From positions 1 to 42,070 of the IMG/VR virus record IMGVR_UViG_3300048918_000122: 42,070 bases of DNA. The stretch is one strand, 5' to 3'. Made by a program: the position numbers and the translations under genes. The DNA comes from a virus. Shown one piece after another: positions 28,398-36,332 of the stretch (positions within the stretch are counted from its first letter, which is position 1; every line of letters begins with the position of its first letter). The notes beneath the pieces were generated by a model. That model did not search any database. It was not told where the DNA came from and worked only from the letters and a program-made list of their open reading frames with translations.

Positions 28398-29066
28398 TCA
28401 GCTCTTCGCGCCGCCAAGGCCCATGCCGCCGCTGAACAGGCTGGTGAAGCCCTTCAGCACGCCCATGCCGGCGTTCAACATGTTCGCCTGGTTCTGGCTC
28501 TTCGCCTGGTCACCCGCGATGAGCGCTTGAGAACCGAGCCCGACGATATTCTTCGTCGTGTCGTCATAGGCGTTCGCCCGCGAGGTATAGTAGTCGCTCG
28601 CATTGCCTGCCTGCGTGCCATAGACGCCCGCCTGACCGCCAATTCCCTGCTGATACAGGTTCACCAGCGGGAGAAGCGCCTGCCGCTCCTGGCCCAGCGT
28701 CTGGCTCGCCAGGCCCTGGCTGAACTTGATCGCGTCCGCGTCGGTATTGCCGCTGCCGAGCATGCCCTGAGCCGCGCGGGCGCGTGACAAGCCCTGCAAG
28801 CCCTGATCCATCGCGAAGCCATAGCCGGGCGTGCCGTACAGCGCCTGCGTGATGTCTTCGTTGCTGCCGGTCGTTAGGGCCTTGTAGCGATCGAGGCCAC
28901 CAAGCCCCTGCGCGGCCATGCCCGAATACAGGTCATTGGCCTTGCCGAGATAGCCTTGAGAGGCGTCGTAGCCCTTGCCGAGTTCGTTGAGAACGTCGGT
29001 CCTGTTCTCATTGAGGAGACCAGTTCCCCACGTCGCAGCGGTTCTCGCCCCGTGCGCAGATGCCAT
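28398..29066 (-). CDS. Ejection/internal virion protein, gp7-position, 222 aa
   Basis: AGGAGG ribosome-binding site before ATG 29066. The sequence is Gly/Ala/Gln-rich and repetitive (GYDASQGYLGKANDLYSGMAAQGLGGLDRYKAL, ALYGTPGYGFAMDQGLQGLSRARAAQGMLGSGNTDADAIKFSQGLASQTL...), typical of phage DNA transfer or internal core proteins, ending in a Gly-rich tail. Position after the gp10-like gene and before two larger ejection proteins supports a gp7-like role. Confidence 0.75.
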   Translation of the reverse strand: MASAHGARTAATWGTGLLNENRTDVLNELGKGYDASQGYLGKANDLYSGMAAQGLGGLDRYKALTTGSNEDITQALYGTPGYGFAMDQGLQGLSRARAAQGMLGSGNTDADAIKFSQGLASQTLGQERQALLPLVNLYQQGIGGQAGVYGTQAGNASDYYTSRANAYDDTTKNIVGLGSQALIAGDQAKSQNQANMLNAGMGVLKGFTSLFSGGMGLGGAKS

Positions 29067-29075
29067 AGTGGCCTC

Positions 29076-29375
29076 CTAGGTAAGCGCGACCGACTTCAGC
29101 ACTCCGCCGTCATTGAGGACGAGGCTGTAGGTCGGCCCGGTTGTGTTCTTGATCACGCGAAACTGCCCGGCCGGGACATCGCCAACGGCCGGGGCTCCAG
29201 TCTTCACGATGAGTTGTGTGCGAGCCTGAAGGTCCGCGATCTGGTTGTTTTTCTCAGCGATGACGCTGATCAGACTCTTTAGGTATTGGTAGTAGTTAAA
29301 CGTCAGCACGACGCCATCTTTGGTCTGCTGGACGACTTGGTCAGTTGACCCCGGCAGCGTCGAAAGGCTCGCCAT
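29076..29375 (-). CDS. Small virion protein in the gp26/gp14 slot, 99 aa
   Basis: A helical part (YYQYLKSLISVIAEKNNQIADLQARTQLIV), likely a short coiled coil, is followed by a beta-rich C-terminus (GQFRVIKNTTGPTYSLVLNDGGVLKSVALT). In P22 the tail needle gp26 follows gp10, but this protein is far shorter than the 233-residue needle. It may be a reduced plug protein or a connector accessory. Assignment rests on position. Confidence 0.65.
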   Translation of the reverse strand: MASLSTLPGSTDQVVQQTKDGVVLTFNYYQYLKSLISVIAEKNNQIADLQARTQLIVKTGAPAVGDVPAGQFRVIKNTTGPTYSLVLNDGGVLKSVALT

Positions 29376-29378
29376 CGC

Positions 29379-30791
29379 TCAGCCCTTCTTGACCACGACG
29401 ATATCGCCGCCGAAGAACGAGAACGGCACCGGGTCGCTCATCACGATTTGGATTTGCAAGCCCTTGGCCGAAGCCGTTCCGAGGCGGTTCACACGAACGC
29501 CGCGATGGTACTGGCCCTGCTTGCCGATCTCGCGAAGGACAGACGACCCGAACGTCACGCCGCCGTCGAACGACCACGAAATCATGACCTTGGGCGTCGT
29601 CTCGATCGGATCAGCACCCGACGCCACACCCACGCCGGCCAGAATGTCGAGGTCCAACCGGCTCATGCTGGCCCGCGATGGAAACCCGCTCATCGTTGGG
29701 CATATCACTGTGGCCGTCAGAGGCGACCCGAACTCGTAGCCGTAATTCGGATCAAGGAAGCCGAACTGCCCGGTTTCATCGTCTCCGATAACCCAGGATC
29801 CAAAGCACTTGACCGAGGCCGCCGCGCGCCAGTTGGACCGGCCATAGCTTGCGCGCTCAGACCATGAGCCCGTCGACAGATCGTAGCACCACGTCCAGTC
29901 CGACGAGGTGAGAGCCCAGATCGAATGGCCCTGATAGGAATAGACGACAGCCTTCAGTGTGGTTTTGTCAGCCAGTGCCTCTAGCGCCTTTGACACGCTG
30001 ACCGAGGACATCGGCTCTGCAACGGCCTGGTTGATGCGATAGACGACATTATCGCTGCCGGCGAAGATGATGACGTTCGACCAGTCGTTCTCGAAACCCG
30101 CTATCGCGTCTGCGCTCGGAATACCGCGCGGGATCGTGTCGAGATAGGAGAACGGAAAGCCGACTGCCTCACCGGTATTGCGCCAGATTTCGATGGTCTG
30201 CGGGCCAGCCGCGTAGAGGTTGCTGCCGAGCGCCACGACCCGCAGGAGACCGTCAGGCTTGCTCTCCGCGAAGGCGGTATCGAGCGTGTTGATCGTCGTG
30301 TCGTTCAGACCGGACGCCCGCATGCGAGCGTTGCCGTAGCTGAAGATGAAATAGCCCCCGAGGAAGCAGACCGAGTTAGGCGACCCTACGTCGGGATCGG
30401 GATAGGTCGACGCTCCAGTGACCGTGCTGACGACGAAAGCCGTGCCGTCCGTCACCGCGACAATGTCAGGCGTCGGGCTCTTGTTGTTGCGGGCGAAATA
30501 GACCGTCTCAGTGCCAGCAAAGGCGCCAATGTCATTGACGGTGAACGTTCCGCCGCTCTCCGTGATCGTGACGAGCCGGTCATCCAGAGCGGCCAGCAAC
30601 ACGCCGTTGATTTCGATCGCGCCACGGCAATGGGAATAGGTCAGGTCTTCGACAAAACGCCGAATGCCAGGGCTCTTGCTGACTTTCGGTCGTCCGTCGT
30701 CCAGCTTTTCCAAGAAGGCGTTGAGCAGCCTGCCGCCGGCTTCCGCATAGATCCCGCGCGTCGATTGCGTCGGAAGCGGAACAGCGACCAT
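29379..30791 (-). CDS. P22 gp10-like packaged-DNA stabilisation (tail hub) protein, 470 aa
   Basis: It begins MVAVPLPTQSTRGIYAEAGGRLLNAFLEKL, the usual opening of the family (P...G.Y...A...LLN.Y.E), and continues as repeated beta-propeller-like segments (CFLGGYFIFSYGNARMRASGLND, VALGSNLYAAGPQTIEIWRNTGE, IIFAGSDNVVYRINQ). Its length equals P22 gp10 (472 aa). This protein closes the portal channel after packaging and carries the needle and spikes. The start shares one base with the stop of the gp4-like gene. Confidence 0.88.
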   Translation of the reverse strand: MVAVPLPTQSTRGIYAEAGGRLLNAFLEKLDDGRPKVSKSPGIRRFVEDLTYSHCRGAIEINGVLLAALDDRLVTITESGGTFTVNDIGAFAGTETVYFARNNKSPTPDIVAVTDGTAFVVSTVTGASTYPDPDVGSPNSVCFLGGYFIFSYGNARMRASGLNDTTINTLDTAFAESKPDGLLRVVALGSNLYAAGPQTIEIWRNTGEAVGFPFSYLDTIPRGIPSADAIAGFENDWSNVIIFAGSDNVVYRINQAVAEPMSSVSVSKALEALADKTTLKAVVYSYQGHSIWALTSSDWTWCYDLSTGSWSERASYGRSNWRAAASVKCFGSWVIGDDETGQFGFLDPNYGYEFGSPLTATVICPTMSGFPSRASMSRLDLDILAGVGVASGADPIETTPKVMISWSFDGGVTFGSSVLREIGKQGQYHRGVRVNRLGTASAKGLQIQIVMSDPVPFSFFGGDIVVVKKG

Positions 30792-31177
30792 CAGATATAG
30801 CCGCCGTAGTAGAAGACGCGGCGGCGCGGGATCAGCGCCTTGTCGACCTTCAGGGGCTCGCCAGTGCCGCGATTGATGCGAGCGAGCACGCGAAGCTTGT
30901 TCTCCGCGTCCTGCCCGTCAGCAGCCAGCCCAGCATCAGCCCCGAGGCCGAAGGGACGTGCCAGCTTCCATGCGACGAACTTAGTCAGCCAGCCGAAATA
31001 GGATGGCTCGATCGGCTCGACGATGGGAGCCAGAATAACGTTGCGCTCGAACAGATCGGCCAGCCAGCCGGGCAGAGCATCCCGCACCTTCTGCGCATCT
31101 TCAGGCGCGATAAGCTGGCCGGCGCCGCGCTCCTCAAGTTCCTCAAGGATGGCTGTGACGAGCTGGTCGAACGTCAT
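30791..31177 (-). CDS. gp4-like head-tail accessory protein, 128 aa
   Basis: It lies between the coat region and gp10, the exact place of P22 gene 4. The helical pattern (FDQLVTAILEELEERGAG, DAQKVRDALPGWLADLFERN) and the conserved-looking PSYFGWLTKFVAWKLARPFG suit a portal-binding adaptor. P22 gp4 (166 aa) also has muramidase activity; I see no clear catalytic motif here. The C-terminus (RRRVFYYGGYI) is typical of the family in alphaproteobacterial phages. Confidence 0.72.
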   Translation of the reverse strand: MTFDQLVTAILEELEERGAGQLIAPEDAQKVRDALPGWLADLFERNVILAPIVEPIEPSYFGWLTKFVAWKLARPFGLGADAGLAADGQDAENKLRVLARINRGTGEPLKVDKALIPRRRVFYYGGYI

Positions 31178-31183
31178 GACGGC

Positions 31184-31375
31184 TTACTCGCCAGCCGTGT
31201 CGGATTTCGGCGGACGCCCGCGCCGCTTGGGCTTGTCGTCTCCGTCGTCCTCGAATGCCGCCGGGGTGTCTTCCCAACCCTTGGGCAGGCTTTCGCCGTC
31301 CTTCAGGTCGAAAATGCGAGCGGCTTCCGTCTCGTGATAACCCCAGGTCGGGGTGGTCTTCTCTTCCTTGGCCAT
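31184..31375 (-). CDS. Small virion-region protein with AT-hook-like tail, 63 aa
   Basis: ATG at 31375 has GGAGG at ideal spacing. The short conserved-looking block TWGYHETEAARIFDLKDGESLPKGWEDTP is followed by an acidic stretch and KPKRRGRPPKSD, an AT-hook-like basic motif. Proteins of this form are common just after coat genes in podovirus-like phages. The role is not known. Confidence 0.75.
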   Translation of the reverse strand: MAKEEKTTPTWGYHETEAARIFDLKDGESLPKGWEDTPAAFEDDGDDKPKRRGRPPKSDTAGE

Positions 31376-31385
31376 TGCCGTCCTC

Positions 31386-31418
31386 CGAAAAGAAAAGGGC
31401 GGCCCCGTAGGACCGCCC
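31386..31418 (-). terminator. Intrinsic terminator after the coat gene
   Basis: Minus strand: GGGCGGTCC-TACG-GGGCCGCCC, a 9-bp stem with one G-T mismatch, followed by TTTTCTTTTCG. It would reduce transcription beyond the highly expressed coat gene. Confidence 0.85.
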
Positions 31419-31441
31419 CGTTGTCGTGATGATGATGAGCC

Positions 31442-32680
31442 TTACGGCGTGCCGTTGAAGCGAACCGCAAGGCGCGGATCGATCGTCTTGATCCCGTAGA
31501 GGATATCGAGACGCCAGTTCGACACGTCGTTGGTGCCGTCGTAGTACGGGATCACGCGAACGCTCAGGCCCTTGTAGGACTTGCGCGTCGGGGTGACTGC
31601 ACCGGGCGGCAGCTCCATCGGGACCATCGCCAGAGCGAACGCATTCTTGTGGAACGCGAGGTTCTGGGCGTAGCCGGTGGACGCGGTGCCATTGAAGGTC
31701 AGGGCCGCATTGTCCGCAGGCGCAGCCGAGACGGTCTGGAACGCACCCGAGGAGATGATCGGGGGCGAGATGGTGATGGTGGCATTGCCCGAGCCGTCCG
31801 AAGACGCCGCCGCCTTGACGGTGAACATCTTCAGGTGAGGCAGGGTCGCCTTGGTCACCGGGTTGACATCGTAGACGCCAGCGATGGTGAACACGTCACC
31901 CTGGACCACGCGGGCCGCAGCCGCAGCCGTCCAGCCGTCAGTGATGAGGGTCTGCTGACCCGTATCCTTGACGGAGGCATAGGTGACGTTCTGGTTGGCG
32001 CCGTTGACGAGCGGCGTGCCGCCCAGCGGACCAACGGTATGCGTCGGGATGTTCTGCGCCTGGTAGGTATCCAGGCCGCCGATCTCACCGATCGAGCCCT
32101 TGCGGTAGGCGGGCTGAGCGATGCCGTTGACGAACAGCGAGGTCTGCGAGCCGGCCATCGCCCAGTAGTCGGTGGGCGACAGAACGGCGCAGCGGTTGTC
32201 CAGCGGGACGGCCGTCAGGTCCATGCGGGTCGGGGCGACCGCGAAGTCCGCGAAGGAGTTGACCGTCTGGCCCGGCGTGCCGACCCAGTTGGGAACGTCC
32301 TTGTAGAGGGACATCACGTCCACATCGACCTGGTTCGCGAGCTGAACCATCGCCGGGCGGATGACGCGCTCTGCCAGGTCACCGATTTGCAGCGTCAGTT
32401 CGGTCGAGGACAGCTTGAAGTCCACGCCCTTCTGCTGGTTGACGGTGATGCTGGTCGAGCCTTCCACGATGTCCTGCGAGGACGCCGTGGCACCCGAGCG
32501 AACGGTGAAGTCCGTGGGCTTGCGGATCGAGATCGTCTGGCCGACCTTGTAGCCGTTGACGTTCTTGTCGAACTCGCCTTCGTAGGCGCGGAAGACCTTG
32601 TTGGCCATCACGAGTTCGTTGTCGAGGATCTTCACCGCCGCTTCTGCGAAGATCGACGGGGTGACAATGGTATTGGCCAT
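31442..32680 (-). CDS. Major capsid protein, P22 coat (gp5) family, 412 aa
   Basis: The N-terminus MANTIVTPSIFAEAAVKILDNELVMANKVFRAYEGEF and the following GQTISIRKPTDFTVRSGA and QQKGVDFKLSSTELTLQIGDLAERVIRPAMVQLANQVD are the conserved HK97-fold part of P22-type coats. The central insertion domain and the C-terminal RLDILYGIKTIDPRLAVRFNGTP also fit. Length is close to P22 gp5 (430 aa). It directly follows the scaffold gene and is itself followed by a terminator, consistent with high expression. Confidence 0.93.
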   Translation of the reverse strand: MANTIVTPSIFAEAAVKILDNELVMANKVFRAYEGEFDKNVNGYKVGQTISIRKPTDFTVRSGATASSQDIVEGSTSITVNQQKGVDFKLSSTELTLQIGDLAERVIRPAMVQLANQVDVDVMSLYKDVPNWVGTPGQTVNSFADFAVAPTRMDLTAVPLDNRCAVLSPTDYWAMAGSQTSLFVNGIAQPAYRKGSIGEIGGLDTYQAQNIPTHTVGPLGGTPLVNGANQNVTYASVKDTGQQTLITDGWTAAAAARVVQGDVFTIAGVYDVNPVTKATLPHLKMFTVKAAASSDGSGNATITISPPIISSGAFQTVSAAPADNAALTFNGTASTGYAQNLAFHKNAFALAMVPMELPPGAVTPTRKSYKGLSVRVIPYYDGTNDVSNWRLDILYGIKTIDPRLAVRFNGTP

Positions 32681-32705
32681 TGGAGGCTACCTTTCGGGGG
32701 TAGGC

Positions 32706-33566
32706 TCAGCGCTTTCCGTATGTGCTGCTGAGCCACGCATCGAGGTCGCTGCTGGCGTTGCGCGGCGCGGCAGAGCCTTTGGGCGTCTGCACGGGCGGCT
32801 TGGCGCTCGTAGCGGTGCGGGCCTTGGGCGGAGACACCATCCCCTCGATGCGGCCCATTTCGCGGGCGGCTTCGACAGGTCCGAGCGCGTTGATTTTCGC
32901 GGTCAGACGGGGATTCTTGGCGAGGTGATAGGCGACGAGCGGGCCTTTATCCCCGGCGTCGAGAATGAAGCGCTTGACGAGATCGGAGGTCGCGAACGTC
33001 GGGTCCTGAACGACCTTGTAGAAGTCCGGCAGGGTCTTGGCCGTTTCGGCGCAATAGTCCTGATAGTCTTCGATCAGTTCCGAGACGCGGGCGCGCTCGC
33101 CTTCCTGGCGTTGCTGGATGGTTTCAGTAACCTGCCGGGTGGTGAGACGCTTATCGACCTCATAGGCCTGCCGAGCGGCGTCATAGGCGAAGTAGTCACC
33201 GGCGAAATCCTCCTCTTTCGGAGGCTTGCCGATACGCTTGACCACTTCTGCTTCGATCCCGTCACCGTCCTGCACGGCACCTGCGGCCGATCCCGAACGG
33301 AGCGCGGCATTTTCAGCCCTGAGACGCTCTAGCTGTGACCTCAGGCGTTCGGAGCGCGATTTCTTTCGCGGTCGATCGCCTTCATCGTCCTTGTCGCCGG
33401 CCTCGTCCTCGGCTCCCTCGGCTTCGCCTTCCTCAACCTCTTCGGTTTCGGTAGTCTGGCCTTCAGCAGCTTCAGCAGGGGCGGCGGTAGTGGCTTCATT
33501 CTTCTTCGGGTCGTCCGAACGCACGAGATCGGCATCCGTGAGGACCAGTTCAGTTTCCTCGTTCAT
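32706..33566 (-). CDS. Scaffold protein (P22 gp8-like), 286 aa
   Basis: A very acidic N-terminal third (EEVEEGEAEGAEDEAGDKDDEGD) is followed by a coiled coil (RSERLRSQLERLRAENAALRSG), a helical middle and a short basic C-terminus (DLDAWLSSTYGKR). This is the usual build of podoviral scaffolds, with the C-terminal helix-turn-helix binding coat. Its place directly before coat and its length (P22 gp8 is 303 aa) agree. No ribosome-binding site is obvious. The ATG lies 9 bases after a terminator-like hairpin and U-tract. Confidence 0.87.
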   Translation of the reverse strand: MNEETELVLTDADLVRSDDPKKNEATTAAPAEAAEGQTTETEEVEEGEAEGAEDEAGDKDDEGDRPRKKSRSERLRSQLERLRAENAALRSGSAAGAVQDGDGIEAEVVKRIGKPPKEEDFAGDYFAYDAARQAYEVDKRLTTRQVTETIQQRQEGERARVSELIEDYQDYCAETAKTLPDFYKVVQDPTFATSDLVKRFILDAGDKGPLVAYHLAKNPRLTAKINALGPVEAAREMGRIEGMVSPPKARTATSAKPPVQTPKGSAAPRNASSDLDAWLSSTYGKR

Positions 33567-33575
33567 GTGTTGCCC

Positions 33576-33605
33576 AAGAAAAAAGCCGCCCCAGAGGAGC
33601 GGCTT
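33576..33605 (-). terminator. Terminator-like hairpin directly before the scaffold gene
   Basis: Minus strand: AAGCCGC stem, 9-base loop, GCGGCTT, then TTTTCTTG, only 9 bases from the scaffold ATG. Confidence 0.75.
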
Positions 33606-33687
33606 GCGGTCATCATCGCGGCGTCCGGGTCATCCGAACGCCTGCGTGAAGGTCGTTAGGGCTGCCGCCCTGCAACGGGTGATGGGT

Positions 33688-34884
33688 TCAGGCGATGGCG
33701 CTGGCGTATGCGGGATCTGGCGTGAACCCGAGCAAGGCATCGTCTGCGTTCATGTACCAAGGATCGAGATAGGCCACGCCAGGGGGCGTCAAATGCACCT
33801 GATCCGAATTGAAGATCGTTCCGTTCGCGCTTGCCGAGAGGTTGGTGGGCGTGATGAGCGGAATCTGACGGGCGTCAATGATTTGGTCGATGCCGAGCGC
33901 CGCCTTGTTGGCCACGCAATAGGCGGCAAACTCGACGAATTTGCCGTTCAGCGACGTGCTGGACCCACGAGCCCAGGGCGTCACAACCCTGATCTTGGCA
34001 TTCGGGTAAAGTGCTTTGATCGCGGTAATGTACGGCTTCAGACTATTATCAATGGCGTTGGGAGAGCCCGCATAGGTGTAACCCGGCGTCCCAGCCGGCA
34101 CTGCTGACAGGCCGCCGTTGCTGTTCTGGTCGGCATAGTTGAAGTCGTTCGTCAGGCTCTCGATCTGAATGACTAGTTGCTGGCTAGAATGCAGGGTCAG
34201 GCCGGCAAGTTGCTGGATCGTCTCGATATGCGGCGATCCGTTGAGCGGCGTCGGAGACTGGTAGTTCATGCCCGCCTGGTTCGCGAGGCGCCAGCTATCG
34301 CGCCCGAAGTTGAACTTGATGCGCGACTTCTCATGGGCAGTGCGCAGTGTCATGCCCCACTCGGGCGGCTGCGGAGCGGTCGAGGGGAGCTGCGTGTTCT
34401 GCGCGTTGGTTGAGTACAGGACTTGCATCGTCCCGCCGCGAGACAGGCCCATGGCCCAGAAACGGTTCTGCGGGAAGCTGAACTGGGGGAACGTCGTCCC
34501 GGCGCCAATCTGACAATTTGTCAAGCTGGAGCCGACGCAGAAAATGACCTGCCGATGAAGGCCCAGGTTCGGTAGCGACGGGACTTCCGAGGTGTTGCTA
34601 TAGCCAGCGGGGTCGGGCGTGGAGCTGTTGTAGAGAGCGTCTGATACATCGATGCCAGATAGAGCGGCATAGACAGCGTCTGGCATTGCCAGCGTCTTCT
34701 GCGCCAGCGTTCCCGTCAACGCGCGGGGCGTGCCATAATAGAGTGTCCCCTGCGGAACGACCCCCCGGAAAGTCGCGATGCGCTTGTGCCAATTGCGAAG
34801 GTTGGCGGCTTCGCTGGACGCATTGTTAACGGTGTAGGAGCTCGTCGCTCCATAGGCCTGACCGGCGCGATAATACTGGGTCAT
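33688..34884 (-). CDS. SGNH-like hydrolase/tail protein inserted before the scaffold, 398 aa
   Basis: The N-terminal ~110 residues look like an attachment domain (ASSEAANLRNWHKRIATFRGVVPQGTLYYGTPRALTGTL). Residues ~112-380 are SGNH-like: block I FCVGSSLTN (Gly118-Ser119-Ser120, in place of Gly-Asp-Ser), a middle strand IRVVTPWARGSS and block V DQVHLTPPG (Asp361, His364). The missing Asp beside the nucleophile makes activity plausible but unproven. Such domains deacetylate host polysaccharides in phage spikes. It overlaps the preceding gene by ATGA and has a terminator downstream, so it forms a discrete cassette. Confidence 0.75.
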   Translation of the reverse strand: MTQYYRAGQAYGATSSYTVNNASSEAANLRNWHKRIATFRGVVPQGTLYYGTPRALTGTLAQKTLAMPDAVYAALSGIDVSDALYNSSTPDPAGYSNTSEVPSLPNLGLHRQVIFCVGSSLTNCQIGAGTTFPQFSFPQNRFWAMGLSRGGTMQVLYSTNAQNTQLPSTAPQPPEWGMTLRTAHEKSRIKFNFGRDSWRLANQAGMNYQSPTPLNGSPHIETIQQLAGLTLHSSQQLVIQIESLTNDFNYADQNSNGGLSAVPAGTPGYTYAGSPNAIDNSLKPYITAIKALYPNAKIRVVTPWARGSSTSLNGKFVEFAAYCVANKAALGIDQIIDARQIPLITPTNLSASANGTIFNSDQVHLTPPGVAYLDPWYMNADDALLGFTPDPAYASAIA

Positions 34885-36077
34885 AGGGCGCTCGTCAGAT
34901 AGGTGTCGATCAAGCCCAATCGAGTGCTGTTAGGCACCTCCGAAAGAACGATCAGACGCACGATTTCCATGTAAAGCGGGCTGTTGGGAGAGTTGTTGTT
35001 GCCTAGCCGCAGGATGACGCTATCGGCCGTCCCAAGGGCGCCTGTCGCAATCGTCTGGGCCGCGCCATCTGCCGCACCCTCGTAATACTGCTGATATGTA
35101 CCAGCAGAGGTGTCGATCACATAGCCGACGCGCCGCCGTGTGGTCGTATCGGAGAGAGCCCCGCCATTCGCCGGCCCGACAGACTGGCTTACCGTCGTCG
35201 ATGTCGTTGCCGAGGTGCCGTCCAGAGGGCAGATCGTGATATAGGGTTTGCGACCCGTCGATCCCTGCGACATGTAGAGACTCAACCGCTCGGCAGCCGA
35301 CCCGCTGCCAATGGTCGAGAACGTCATGTTGAATGTAGCACCAGAGCCCGCGCCTGCGGTGCTGGACCCGTAGAGCGTTGTGCTGCCCTGAGCGACCGGG
35401 TTGGACGGGACGACCGTGTAGGCGCCGGGGTTGACGATGGAAGCCGACGTGATAACGCCGCCACTGACCGTGTTGACGACGATTGTTACGGCCGTTGAAA
35501 ACGTACCACCTGTCAGGACGATCTTGTCACCGACTGCATATCCGGTGCCGCCAGCGGCGATCGCCATGCTGAGAGCGATAGCAGAGGTATTGCCCTCGGA
35601 GGCGTAAATCATAGTGCGCTTAGCGGCGCCGCCGTTCAGGACAGGTCGAACCGAGGCAAAGATGCTGACGGCCGGCAAGCCGTTGAAAAGGCTTTTGCGG
35701 AGGAAGTCGAGATAGGCTGTGGCATTGTCGAAGAGCGGGCCGCCTAACGACCCCTTCGTCGGCTGGAACGTCTTGTCGGGCTGATTGAGCAGATACCCGT
35801 TGCCACTGATATCTTCCCACGCGGAGACGCTGTCGTAGCCGAGCGAGTCGTAATAGATCGAAGGCTGCGGGGTGCCTGTCGCGTCGGTGTAGGTCTTCCC
35901 GACATCAAACCACGCCAGGAGATTGGTTGAACCGAAGGAAGGCGTCGGCAGAATGACGGATTGTGGGCCTACAGGCGTCGACCCACCACCCGTGCCAAGG
36001 GCCGCTGGCAGCGCAGTCGCCACGCGCCTCGTCAAAGGCTGCGTCAGAGGCTGCGTAAGCTTAGGCACTGAACACAC
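34881..36077 (-). CDS. LamG/concanavalin-like tail protein, 398 aa
   Basis: It has a Thr/Pro-rich N-terminus with LTQPLTQPLTRR repeats, then a beta-rich domain typical of LamG-type lectins (NLLAWFDVGKTYTDATGTPQPSIYYD...SVSAWEDISGNGYLLNQ). Residues ~170-260 carry a virion beta-module (AAGGTGYAVGDKIVLTGGTF, VSGGVITSASIVNPGAYTVVPSNPV, GSGATFNMTFS) seen in several phage tail proteins. The end (SPLYMEIVRLIVLSEVPNSTRLGLIDTYL) closes the lectin fold. The GTG start at 36077 is uncertain; a second GTG at 36068 is possible. Likely receptor binding. Confidence 0.75.
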   Translation of the reverse strand: MCSVPKLTQPLTQPLTRRVATALPAALGTGGGSTPVGPQSVILPTPSFGSTNLLAWFDVGKTYTDATGTPQPSIYYDSLGYDSVSAWEDISGNGYLLNQPDKTFQPTKGSLGGPLFDNATAYLDFLRKSLFNGLPAVSIFASVRPVLNGGAAKRTMIYASEGNTSAIALSMAIAAGGTGYAVGDKIVLTGGTFSTAVTIVVNTVSGGVITSASIVNPGAYTVVPSNPVAQGSTTLYGSSTAGAGSGATFNMTFSTIGSGSAAERLSLYMSQGSTGRKPYITICPLDGTSATTSTTVSQSVGPANGGALSDTTTRRRVGYVIDTSAGTYQQYYEGAADGAAQTIATGALGTADSVILRLGNNNSPNSPLYMEIVRLIVLSEVPNSTRLGLIDTYLTSAL

Positions 36078-36330
36078 CGCAGGAAGCGCTGCCCAGACGA
36101 CGGAAGCGATACGTTCCGGCCGCCGTGATCGAGACAGCCGGCTTGGCCTGGTTGAGGATGTCGACGGTGAAGTAATTCCCGCCGTCGTCCTTGAGCTGGA
36201 TCAGCACGTTCGCTGCCGGATCGACGATAGGACCAGCCGAGGCTTTCAGCCCAACGGTGGTAGCCGATGACACGACGACATCGGCGGAGTTCGCGTCGCT
36301 CGTGCCGATCGCGAGGATTTCAGTGGCCAT
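36061..36330 (-). CDS. Small beta-rich virion protein (possible decoration or fibre-cap), 89 aa
   Basis: It is all-beta by pattern (TEILAIGTSDANSADVVVSSATTVGLKASAG, ANVLIQLKDDGGNYFTVDILN, AAGTYRFRRLGSASCGVFSA). Small proteins of this type are encoded next to fibre or capsid genes and may decorate the virion. It lies directly after the portal gene, behind a terminator hairpin, and overlaps the LamG-like gene. Function inferred. Confidence 0.65.
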   Translation of the reverse strand: MATEILAIGTSDANSADVVVSSATTVGLKASAGPIVDPAANVLIQLKDDGGNYFTVDILNQAKPAVSITAAGTYRFRRLGSASCGVFSA

Positions 36331-36332
36331 CG

